Below are positions 1-8,404 of a stretch of 64,000 nt of DNA, one piece after another. A program made the translations under genes and the position numbers. The notes under the pieces are model-generated. The model was not told the origin of the DNA. It was given only the letters and a program-made list of their open reading frames with translations, and searched no databases. The stretch lies in the NCBI GenBank assembly GCA_934486635.1, contig CAKSPZ010000003.1, positions 165,274-229,273 on the forward strand, given 5' to 3'. This DNA is from an uncultured Eubacteriales bacterium (GTDB taxonomy: Bacteria; Bacillota; Clostridia; Oscillospirales; Acutalibacteraceae). Position 1 is the stretch's first letter. Each line of letters opens with the position of its first letter.

Positions 1-769
1 CATCAAGTTTAGTCAAAATAATTCCTGTAATACCTGCAGCTTTTTTAAATTCTTTTGCTTGATTTATTGCATTTTGCCCTGTAGTAGCATCAAGTACTAA
101 TAAAAATTCAACATCTGCATCAGGAAGCTCTCTAGTGATTACTCTACTTATTTTTGATAATTCATCCATAAGATATTTTTTATTATGAAGTCTTCCTGCA
201 GTATCACATATTATAACATCACAGTTTCTTGCCTTAGCCGCAGATATGGTATCAAAAACAACTGCTGCTGGGTCTGAACCTTCTTTTTGTTTTACGATGT
301 CTACATTAGCTCTATTTGCCCATATTTCAAGTTGATCTATAGCAGCAGCTCTAAATGTATCTGCAGCTCCCAATATAACTTTTTTTCCATCATTTTTTAA
401 TTGAGCTGCCAATTTTCCAATAGTCGTTGTTTTTCCTACTCCGTTTACCCCTATAACCAAAATAATAGATGGCTTAGTTTTAAGATTTAATTTTTCTGAA
501 TCTGTTAACATTTCTTCTACTGTTTTCTTTAAAAGATCATATATCAAAGACGGATCTTTTAATCCTTCTTTTTTTACTTTATCTTTTAAATTTTCACATA
601 TTTTTTGAGAAGTAATTACTCCTACATCCCCCATTATAAGTAGCTCTTCAAGTTCTTCAAAAAGTTCATCATCAATTTTAGTAAAAGATTTTAACATTGA
701 ATCTATTTGCGATACTATATTGTTTTTAGTTTTTTGCAGTCCTTCTTTAAATTTTTTAAAAAGTCCCAT
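1..769 (-). CDS. ftsY: Signal recognition particle receptor FtsY, cut by the window edge
   Basis: SRP-family GTPase that docks ribosome-SRP complexes at the membrane so that membrane proteins are inserted co-translationally. The reverse strand reads from ATG at 769 to the left edge, about 256 codons. A short alpha-helical N domain is followed by the NG GTPase domain: P-loop GVNGVGKTTT (about residue 110), the DTFRAAA motif, CDTAGR, and TKLD at the very edge. The last roughly 45 residues lie outside. There is no acidic A domain, as is common in Firmicutes. An AAAGGAG lies about 14 bases upstream. The gene starts 28 bases after smc ends, and smc-ftsY is a classic Firmicute pair, so they are probably cotranscribed. 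Confidence 0.96.
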   Translation of the reverse strand, partial: MGLFKKFKEGLQKTKNNIVSQIDSMLKSFTKIDDELFEELEELLIMGDVGVITSQKICENLKDKVKKEGLKDPSLIYDLLKKTVEEMLTDSEKLNLKTKPSIILVIGVNGVGKTTTIGKLAAQLKNDGKKVILGAADTFRAAAIDQLEIWANRANVDIVKQKEGSDPAAVVFDTISAAKARNCDVIICDTAGRLHNKKYLMDELSKISRVITRELPDADVEFLLVLDATTGQNAINQAKEFKKAAGITGIILTKLD

Positions 770-797
770 TTTTGTCTACTTAGCTCCTTTTATATTT

Positions 798-3700
798 TTA
801 ACTCACATAACTTTTTTCTATTTCAGATGCTCTGAGTTCAAGCAACTTTGATACTCCTTCATTTTGCATAGTTACTCCATAAAGAATATCTGCTTCCTCC
901 ATTGTTCCTCGTCTATGGCTAATTACAATAAATTGTGTATTTTTATTCATTTTTCTAAGATATGCTGCAAATCTGTCAACATTAACTTCATCTAAAGCTG
1001 CTTCTATTTCATCTAAAACACAAAATGGCGCTGGACTTACTTTCATTATAGCAAAATAAATAGCTATTGCTATTAAGGCCCTTTCTCCACCAGATAATGC
1101 TTCCAAATGTGTAACTATTTTTCCAGGAGGTTGTACAAATATTTCTATTCCGGAAGATAAAATATCATTAGTGTCAGTCAAAGCAAGTTCACCTTTTCCT
1201 CCTCCAAATAGTTCCTTAAATATGTTATTAAAGTTTTCATTTATTTTATTAAATCTTTCAATAAATAACGATTTCATTTGAGTTGTAAGTTCATTTATAA
1301 GTTTATAAAGTTCTTTTTTAGATTTTTCAACATCTTCAATTTGAGTTTTCATAAATTCATAACGTTCAGATACTTCTTTATACTCTTCTATTGCCGCTAC
1401 ATTAACAATTCCAAGATTTTTTATTTTTAATCTTAATTCATTTAATTGCTTATTTATCTGAGGGGTACTTTCAATTACGTCAAATGATTCTAACGCTTCT
1501 CTTCGTGTAAGCTCATAATCATCCCATAATTTTGCTATAATTACATCATATTCTTTTTGTATATTTGACCTTTTATCCTCCAACCTAGCAATTTCTAAAG
1601 CTACTTTTTCTTTTTCATTAAGTTTATCACGTTCTGAACCTCTAAGATTAGTTATACTTTGCTCTAAATTCATTTTTTCAGCTTGTAAATTTAATATAGT
1701 TTTATCCAATTCATTTGTATGTTCCTTAAGTGAAACTATTTCTTGCTCAATTTGAGATATTTCATTGCTTATTGAACTATTTTTCAAGTTTAAATCTTTT
1801 AAAGTATTAAAAAACTCTGCGCGTTTATTATCAGCGTTATTTTTTTTCTCTAAAATAGCATTAGCTTCAGACTCAACTTTTTCCATATCCTTTTTTACTG
1901 AAAATAAATTTAAATGAGATTCGTGGATTTTTGAATTCATAATTTCTCTTTTTTCTGAAAGTTCCGTTATGTCAACGCCAATTTTATTTAATGCTTTTTC
2001 AACTTCTTGTATCTGAACTTCAATTGTATTAAGTTCATTACCTGATGTATCTGCCATCAACGTTATATTTTCTATTTTATTCAAAGTCTCTTTTTTTTCT
2101 AAACATAATTTATCGTAATTAGATTTTATAGAGTTTATTTCAATGATTTTTTTCTGATATTCTTGATTTTCTTTTTCATAAGAACTCTTAGACTGTTCAG
2201 TCTGTTCTTTCAGTAACTCCACATTTTCCTTTATTTTATTAACTTGTTGTTGAACGTCATTAAAAGAAGATCGAGCCTTTCTTGCTTTATCAGATAAAAT
2301 CTCAGCATCTTTTCTTAAATCATCAATTTGTGCAGTTCTGTTTAAAAGACCTGCATTTTTATTTAAAGCACCACCAGTTAAAGACCCTCCTGAATTAATT
2401 ACTTGTCCATCAAGTGTAACAATTCTAAATTTATAAGAAAACTTTTTGGCTATTACTATTGCATTGTCAATATTATCAACAATTACAATTCTTCCAAGTA
2501 AAAATTTTAAAATATTATTATACTGAGCCTCACAACTGCAAAGAGTACTTGAAATACCTATAAAACCCTTACACTTTATTAAATCAGGTTCTGATATCTC
2601 ATAACCTTTTACTGTGGTTATAGGCAAAAATGTGGCACGTCCAATATTTTTTGATTTTAATGCAAGAATTGCTCTTTTTGCATCTTCTTCATTTCCTACC
2701 ACAATATTTTGCATTGCAGAACCTAATGCTGTTTCAACCGCCAAAGAATACTTAGAAGGAACCTTTATTAATCTTGAAACTGGCCCATGAATTCCTGATA
2801 ATGAACCTTTTTGTACTTCTTTCATAATAAATTTTACACTGTGAATAAAACCTTCTAAATTTCTTTCCAATTCTTCAAGTAATCTAACTTTTCGAATTTG
2901 AGACTCCGCATCCAGGGTACATTTATCCGCAGTACATTTTAAAATAACACATTTATCATTTTGTTCTTTTAAAGTACTTTCTTCTTTTTTTAATTTTGAT
3001 ATATTGTTCTGATATAAATTTTTAAAATAATTTACATTTTTTTCATATTTATATAACTTTTTTTCTTCTTCTTCAATATTTTTTATATATAAATCTATGT
3101 TTTTATCAAGTTCTTTTTCTTTTAACTTTAAATCAGATATAGTTGATTTAGATGTCATCGTTTTTACTTGCTTTTCTGATGCTAACCTACTCAATTGTGA
3201 TAATTTAACTGATAATTCATCTGATGCATTAGTAGATGCTGTTATACTATTAATTAACTTGGTCAATTCTTGTTTGTTTTTTTCGAGTTCTTTTTCTTTT
3301 TCGATATATCTGATTTTTAATAATTTTATATCATCATTTTTTATATTTAAATCATTATCTATATTTATAAACGATTGTTCTAAAAAGGATAGTTCATTTT
3401 TCAACCTATTCATATTTTCATTGTTGTGTAATATATCATTTTTTAAAACAGAAATTTGTCCTTTTTTTTCAATTACTGTCGCTTCGCAGTTTGTTATTTC
3501 TCGTCTTTTTTCGTCTATATTAACTGTATGACTAAGAATATTTTTTGAAATACTGTCAAGCCTGTTATTAAATTCATCAAGACTTTTTTCTATATTCTCA
3601 TGCTGGTTTTTTGATATTTCTATTTTTTCATCGTATTCTTTTAATATGTCACCTGATTTACATAAGGTAAAAAGCCATGTTCCAATTTCTATTGACTTTT

Positions 3701-4364
3701 TTTGATTTGATAATTCAAGATAATTTTTAGCTTTAATAGATTGTTCCTTTAGAGGACCAACTCTTTCCTCAAGTTCACTCTCAATATCACGCAATCTTAA
3801 AAGATTCTCTTCTGCTTGTTCTAGCTTTCTTTGAGCTTCAGCCTTTCTATATCTGTATCTGGAAATTCCAGCAGCCTCTTCAAATATTTCTCTTCTGTCT
3901 TCACTTCTTGACGAAACTATACTATCAATTTTTCCTTGACTTATCATTGAATATCCATCTCTACCAAGACCCGTATCCATAAAAAGTTCATGAATATCTT
4001 TTAGTCGCACTTCTTTTTGATTAATTAAATATTCACTTTCGCCTGAACGGTAATATCTCCTTGTAATCGAAATTTCATCTGCATCTGCAAACAATTTTTT
4101 ATCATCATTAATGATAGTAAGAGTAACACTTGCAAACCCTTTAGCTTTGCGTTCTGTTGTTCCGTTAAATATAACATCCTCCATTTTAGAACACCTAAGA
4201 GTTTTTATTGACTGTTCTCCCAAAACCCAGCGTATTGCATCACTTATATTACTTTTTCCACTACCATTAGGGCCTACTACAGTAGTTATTCCCTTATCAA
4301 ATGTTAACACCGTTTTTTCCGGAAAAGTTTTAAAACCTTGTAACTCAAGAGACTTTAATAACAC
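798..4364 (-). CDS. smc: Chromosome segregation ATPase SMC
   Basis: ABC-type ATPase of the SMC-ScpAB condensin that organises and segregates the chromosome. The 1188-residue length is typical. In order: N-terminal head with Walker A GPNGSGKSN at residues 31-39; a long coiled coil; a hinge at about 500-650 containing GIHGPVSRLI and a glycine-rich segment (GGSLTGGAL); the returning coiled coil; and a C-terminal head with signature LSGGERALIA and Walker B VLDEIEAALDE. The start is GTG behind GCAGGTGAG. It begins 17 bases after the radical SAM gene and leads into ftsY, in the conserved order rnc-smc-ftsY. Nothing looks degraded. Confidence 0.98.
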   Translation of the reverse strand: MLLKSLELQGFKTFPEKTVLTFDKGITTVVGPNGSGKSNISDAIRWVLGEQSIKTLRCSKMEDVIFNGTTERKAKGFASVTLTIINDDKKLFADADEISITRRYYRSGESEYLINQKEVRLKDIHELFMDTGLGRDGYSMISQGKIDSIVSSRSEDRREIFEEAAGISRYRYRKAEAQRKLEQAEENLLRLRDIESELEERVGPLKEQSIKAKNYLELSNQKKSIEIGTWLFTLCKSGDILKEYDEKIEISKNQHENIEKSLDEFNNRLDSISKNILSHTVNIDEKRREITNCEATVIEKKGQISVLKNDILHNNENMNRLKNELSFLEQSFINIDNDLNIKNDDIKLLKIRYIEKEKELEKNKQELTKLINSITASTNASDELSVKLSQLSRLASEKQVKTMTSKSTISDLKLKEKELDKNIDLYIKNIEEEEKKLYKYEKNVNYFKNLYQNNISKLKKEESTLKEQNDKCVILKCTADKCTLDAESQIRKVRLLEELERNLEGFIHSVKFIMKEVQKGSLSGIHGPVSRLIKVPSKYSLAVETALGSAMQNIVVGNEEDAKRAILALKSKNIGRATFLPITTVKGYEISEPDLIKCKGFIGISSTLCSCEAQYNNILKFLLGRIVIVDNIDNAIVIAKKFSYKFRIVTLDGQVINSGGSLTGGALNKNAGLLNRTAQIDDLRKDAEILSDKARKARSSFNDVQQQVNKIKENVELLKEQTEQSKSSYEKENQEYQKKIIEINSIKSNYDKLCLEKKETLNKIENITLMADTSGNELNTIEVQIQEVEKALNKIGVDITELSEKREIMNSKIHESHLNLFSVKKDMEKVESEANAILEKKNNADNKRAEFFNTLKDLNLKNSSISNEISQIEQEIVSLKEHTNELDKTILNLQAEKMNLEQSITNLRGSERDKLNEKEKVALEIARLEDKRSNIQKEYDVIIAKLWDDYELTRREALESFDVIESTPQINKQLNELRLKIKNLGIVNVAAIEEYKEVSERYEFMKTQIEDVEKSKKELYKLINELTTQMKSLFIERFNKINENFNNIFKELFGGGKGELALTDTNDILSSGIEIFVQPPGKIVTHLEALSGGERALIAIAIYFAIMKVSPAPFCVLDEIEAALDEVNVDRFAAYLRKMNKNTQFIVISHRRGTMEEADILYGVTMQNEGVSKLLELRASEIEKSYVS

Positions 4365-4381
4365 ATTCTCACCTGCAACTT

Positions 4382-5365
4382 TTAAATTAATATATCTTTT
4401 ATAGAACTATCTTGTTCAATTTTTAATATGTATCCAAAATTTAAAAATGTATTTAAATTTGTTTTATTTTGACCAATTAATTTAGAAACATATTTAGGAT
4501 TAACTTTTATTTTTAATATTCCTGGTTTTATATTATTTTCTTTAATTAATTTTTGCACCTTATAATACAAAATTTTACTTTCACAAATTTCTCGAAATGC
4601 CGGATGAAAAATACCACCAATCATATTTTGAGAAAGGCTTTCACTTGCATGAAGACCCAATCTTATTACTGGAATCCCTTCATTTTCAAAAAGTACTAAC
4701 AATTTACAGCATAATAAAACTGTATCATCAAAAGATAAAGTCTTGTATTTTCCAATAGTATACAATTCTTCAAGTTGAGTTCCTTTTAAAATTACAGTAG
4801 GATATATTCTAACTGTATCCGGTTTTATTTTTGCTATGTCTACACCTGTTTGGTAATCAATATCAAAATTGCTTTTATATAAACCCGTCATCATTTGTAA
4901 ACCCAATGAAAAATCATTATTTTTTATTAAATTAGATGCATTTATAATATCGGCTCTTGTATGACCTCTTTTATTGCTTAACAATACTTCGTCATTCATA
5001 CTTTGTGCACCTAATTCTATTGCTGTAACATTATAATTTTTCAAAATGCTTAAAATCTCATTATCTATAGCGTCAGGACGAGTAGATATCCTAATTCCAC
5101 TAAAATACCCTTTTTTTACATAGCTTGATGCTACCTCTAAAAGACTAATCATATAATCTTGATTTATTGCAGTAAAGCTTCCTCCAAAAAAAGCAATTTC
5201 AGTCTCTACATTTTTGCTATTTTTTACTGCATTACTTAGTATATCATTAACCTCATTAGGTGTAGGTTGATGACTTACACCTGTAATATTCTTTTGATTG
5301 CAAAAACTGCATTGATTTGGGCAACCATTATGAGGAACGAAAATAGCTATGTTTGCATGCCTCAA
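4382..5365 (-). CDS. Elp3-like radical SAM protein lacking an acetyltransferase domain
   Basis: A radical S-adenosylmethionine enzyme of 327 residues. The cluster-binding cysteines are in CPNQCSFC near residue 14, a CX3CX2C spacing. FFGGSFTA and later STRPD follow, as in the radical SAM half of Elp3. Elp3 proper also carries a GNAT acetyltransferase domain, and this protein ends before one would fit. The substrate is unknown; tRNA modification is only a guess from Elp3 kinship. The start overlaps the rnc stop by four bases, so translation is probably coupled. Clostridial genomes often have a short radical SAM gene between rnc and smc. Confidence 0.8.
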   Translation of the reverse strand: MRHANIAIFVPHNGCPNQCSFCNQKNITGVSHQPTPNEVNDILSNAVKNSKNVETEIAFFGGSFTAINQDYMISLLEVASSYVKKGYFSGIRISTRPDAIDNEILSILKNYNVTAIELGAQSMNDEVLLSNKRGHTRADIINASNLIKNNDFSLGLQMMTGLYKSNFDIDYQTGVDIAKIKPDTVRIYPTVILKGTQLEELYTIGKYKTLSFDDTVLLCCKLLVLFENEGIPVIRLGLHASESLSQNMIGGIFHPAFREICESKILYYKVQKLIKENNIKPGILKIKVNPKYVSKLIGQNKTNLNTFLNFGYILKIEQDSSIKDILI

Positions 5366-6051
5366 TATCCCATCAGCTCCAATGCTTCTTTAGCCGCATG
5401 TTGCTCTGCTTCTTTCTTACTTTTACCTTTGCCTTTACCTATGACATTATTGTTAAGACAAACTTCAACCCAAAATCGTTTGTCATGGTCAGGTCCAACC
5501 TGATTTGTTAATACGTACTTTATTGTTTCTTCTTTGTTTTGTTGAATAATTTCTTGCAATTGTGTTTTATAATCTTTAAATGTCTTTTGTTTAGGATTTT
5601 TTATTTCAGGTAAAACAAATCTTAATATAAACTCACGTGCTTTATCGATACCACCATCTAAATAAATTGCGGCTATAATTGCTTCAAATGCATCTGCCAA
5701 TATAGATGGCCTTTTGTCCCCATCACTATTTTCTTCACCGTGACTTAATTTTAAAAAGTCACCGACATTTAGCATCTTTGAAAATTTGCATAAGCTTTTT
5801 TCACAAACTAATGATGCTCTAAGTTTTGTTAAATCCCCTTCTGGAAAATCTGGACAATGAGAAAATATATAATCGGAAACAACTATACTTAAAACAGCAT
5901 CTCCTAAGAACTCTAAACGCTCATTGCTTGAAATTTTTACTTTTGATTCATTTGCATATGAGGAATGTGTAAGTGCTGTTTTTAAATAATTAATATCTTT
6001 AAATGAATATTTAAGTCCTTTTTCCAATATTTTTATATCCGATTCTTTCAT
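5362..6051 (-). CDS. rnc: Ribonuclease III
   Basis: Double-stranded RNA endonuclease that processes rRNA precursors and structured mRNAs. The catalytic domain carries the family signature NERLEFLGDAVLS (glutamate and aspartate metal ligands) with the second acidic cluster around DAFEAIIAAIYLD. A C-terminal double-stranded RNA-binding domain follows (QLQEIIQQ to KEAEQHAAKEAL). I start at ATG 6051, giving 229 residues, because GGAGGAG sits 6-7 bases upstream. The longer frame begins at a TTG that overlaps this SD site. The gene follows plsX closely and overlaps the radical SAM gene. Confidence 0.96.
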   Translation of the reverse strand: MKESDIKILEKGLKYSFKDINYLKTALTHSSYANESKVKISSNERLEFLGDAVLSIVVSDYIFSHCPDFPEGDLTKLRASLVCEKSLCKFSKMLNVGDFLKLSHGEENSDGDKRPSILADAFEAIIAAIYLDGGIDKAREFILRFVLPEIKNPKQKTFKDYKTQLQEIIQQNKEETIKYVLTNQVGPDHDKRFWVEVCLNNNVIGKGKGKSKKEAEQHAAKEALELMGY

Positions 6052-6069
6052 AATTTTCTCCTCCAAACA

Positions 6070-7101
6070 TTAATTTTCTTCTAAATTACTATCAACATTT
6101 TCTTGACCTATTGATTCTAATTCTATTGCATCTTTTATTTCTTGTGTTACATTTCCATTTACATAGTCAATCGTTAGCCTTATAGCATTTTTAAAAGTCT
6201 TTGCATTTGAACTGCCGTGTGCTTTAAATACTGGTTTTGATATTCCCATTATAGGTGCTCCACCAAATTCATTATAATCCACTTGTTTTTTTAGCATTCT
6301 CATTTCTGGCATTATCATAGCTCCGGCTATCTTTGTTTTTATATTAGCAGTAAATACATTTTTTATCTTACTCATTAATGTAAGCGCTACACCTTCAAAT
6401 AATTTTAGCATCACATTACCTGTAAAACCATCAGTAACCACTACATCCGCTGCATCAACAGGTACTTCCCTTGCCTCCACATTTCCAATAAAATTTAATT
6501 TGCTTTCTTTTAATCTTTTAAATGCCTCTTGTTGAAAATCTCCACCCTTGTGTTCTTCTACTCCTACATTCACAAGGCCTACTCTTGGATTTTTTATTCC
6601 CATAACTTTATTCATATAAATAGACCCCATGATTCCAAATTGTTTTAACATTTCAGGACGGCACTCCACATTAGCTCCACAATCAATTAGCATAAAGCAA
6701 CCTTTTTCTTTTGGAATAACCGGTGCAAATGCACAACGTTTTATTCCTTTAATTCTCTTCACTATAAATGTAGCACCCATTACAAGAGCTCCACTATTAC
6801 CTGCTGATACAAATGCATCTCCTTCACCTTTTGCAAGTAACCTTAAACCTTCTGCCATAGTGGACTTATTTTTAGACTTCATTATCTCGGAAGGGTCATC
6901 TTCATTAGTTATTATATCCTCTGTATCATGTATGTCCATATGGTATAAAATAATTCCATTTTCATTTGCTACTTTTTCAAGTTTAGTTTTTGAACCAACT
7001 AATAAAATATTAATTCCATACTCAGCTACAGCTTCTGCACAACCTTTTAATATTTCTAAAGGAGCATTATCTCCACCAAAAGCATCAACTATTATTTTCA
7101 T
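6070..7101 (-). CDS. plsX: Phosphate acyltransferase PlsX
   Basis: Makes acyl-phosphate from acyl-ACP, the first acyl donor step of phospholipid synthesis in Gram-positive bacteria. The protein begins MKIIVDAFGGDNAP, the PlsX N-terminal signature, and continues with the conserved SAGNSGALV and DGFTGNV segments, for 343 residues. The ATG at 7101 lies inside the end of trmFO (the reading frames overlap by 17 bases) with a weak GA-rich SD. A GTG four codons earlier is possible but breaks the family pattern. I saw no FapR-type operator. The lipid partner gene plsC lies elsewhere in this window, at 17.5-18.1 kb. Confidence 0.96.
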   Translation of the reverse strand: MKIIVDAFGGDNAPLEILKGCAEAVAEYGINILLVGSKTKLEKVANENGIILYHMDIHDTEDIITNEDDPSEIMKSKNKSTMAEGLRLLAKGEGDAFVSAGNSGALVMGATFIVKRIKGIKRCAFAPVIPKEKGCFMLIDCGANVECRPEMLKQFGIMGSIYMNKVMGIKNPRVGLVNVGVEEHKGGDFQQEAFKRLKESKLNFIGNVEAREVPVDAADVVVTDGFTGNVMLKLFEGVALTLMSKIKNVFTANIKTKIAGAMIMPEMRMLKKQVDYNEFGGAPIMGISKPVFKAHGSSNAKTFKNAIRLTIDYVNGNVTQEIKDAIELESIGQENVDSNLEEN

Positions 7102-8404
7102 AATTACACACACTCTCTTTCAAAATTTTAATAGATCTATTAGCAAGAGCCTCATATCTACTTTTTTTGTCTTTAATCTTTGGCGTTATTGCCGGTAAGA
7201 TTCCAAAATTGGCTCCCATTGGTTGAAATTCATTTTGACTTCCTGAACTAATATAATTGCACAATGAACCTATCATTGTTTCAACTGGTAAAATTAATTT
7301 ATTTTTATTATCATAATTTTTAGCTGCATTAATTCCTGCTATTAACCCAGAAGCTGCCGACTCCATATATCCCTCTACTCCAGTTATTTGACCTGCAAAA
7401 AATATGTTGTCATTGCTTCTCATACTAAAATCAGGATTTAAAAGGTTCGGAGAATTAATAAATGTATTTCTGTGCATTACCCCGTATCTTACAAAATCTG
7501 CATTTTTTAATGCCGGTATCATAGAAAATACTCTTTTTTGCTCTCCAAACTTAAGATTTGTTTGAAACCCTACCATATTGTATAGTGTTCCTTCTTGGTT
7601 TTCCATACGAAGTTGTAAAACCGCCCATGGTCTATGTCCTGTTTTAGGGTCTCTTAGTCCTACAGGTTTCATAGGTCCAAATCTTAAAGTATTTTCTCCT
7701 CTTTGAGCCATTACTTCAACTGGCATACATCCTTCATATACCTTTGGATTTTGCACATCAAAATCATGTATTGGCGCTCTTTGTGCTAAAATCAGCTCAT
7801 TATAAAAATTCTCATATTCTTCTTTACTTAAAGGACAATTTATATATGCATTATCCCCACCTTTATCATATCTTGATGCCAAGAATGCTTTATTTAAATC
7901 TATACTTTCAGCTGTTACTATCGGTGCTGCTGCATCAAAAAAACTAAGACATCCTCCACAAATATTAGAAATTGATTTTGACAATAAATCACTTGTTAAA
8001 GGACCTGTTGCAATAATAGTAATATTATCCTTTGGAATATCTATTACCTCTTTTTCGATAACATTTATAAGTGAATTCTCTTTAATTCTTTTTGTAACCA
8101 TTTCTGAAAAGTTATCTCTATCTACAGCTAAAGCTCCACCTGCAGGAACTTTGCACTTATCAGCACACTCCATTAAAAGTGATTCTAACATTCTCATTTC
8201 TTCTTTGAGCAATCCAGCAGCACTTTCAATACGCTCTGCCTTTAATGAATTCGAACAAACAAGTTCAGCAAAATTTTTATTTTTATGTGCCGGAGTAAAC
8301 TTATAAGGTTTCATCTCAAAAAGATTAACCTTTATTCCTCTTTTGGATATTTGCCAGGCAGCCTCACAGCCTGCTAGCCCAGCACCTATTACATTTATAC
8401 TCAT
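7085..8404 (-). CDS. trmFO: Folate-dependent tRNA (uracil-54) methyltransferase TrmFO
   Basis: Flavoprotein that forms ribothymidine at position 54 of tRNA using methylene-tetrahydrofolate as carbon donor. The 439 residues begin with an FAD-binding GAGLAGCEAAW motif. Conserved family segments follow, including NSLKAE, GPMKPVGL, FQTNLKFGEQ, and near the end FFAGQITGVEGYMESAA. It overlaps topA by four bases upstream and plsX by 17 bases downstream, which indicates coupled translation. topA-trmFO is the usual Firmicute order. No missing residues noticed. Confidence 0.97.
   Translation of the reverse strand: MSINVIGAGLAGCEAAWQISKRGIKVNLFEMKPYKFTPAHKNKNFAELVCSNSLKAERIESAAGLLKEEMRMLESLLMECADKCKVPAGGALAVDRDNFSEMVTKRIKENSLINVIEKEVIDIPKDNITIIATGPLTSDLLSKSISNICGGCLSFFDAAAPIVTAESIDLNKAFLASRYDKGGDNAYINCPLSKEEYENFYNELILAQRAPIHDFDVQNPKVYEGCMPVEVMAQRGENTLRFGPMKPVGLRDPKTGHRPWAVLQLRMENQEGTLYNMVGFQTNLKFGEQKRVFSMIPALKNADFVRYGVMHRNTFINSPNLLNPDFSMRSNDNIFFAGQITGVEGYMESAASGLIAGINAAKNYDNKNKLILPVETMIGSLCNYISSGSQNEFQPMGANFGILPAITPKIKDKKSRYEALANRSIKILKESVCNYENNS

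Noticed and set aside
3097..3531. Plus-strand open frame of 144 codons inside smc, rich in Phe, Ser and Leu
   Set aside because: It is the reverse of the coiled-coil codons of smc, with no SD and no family resemblance.
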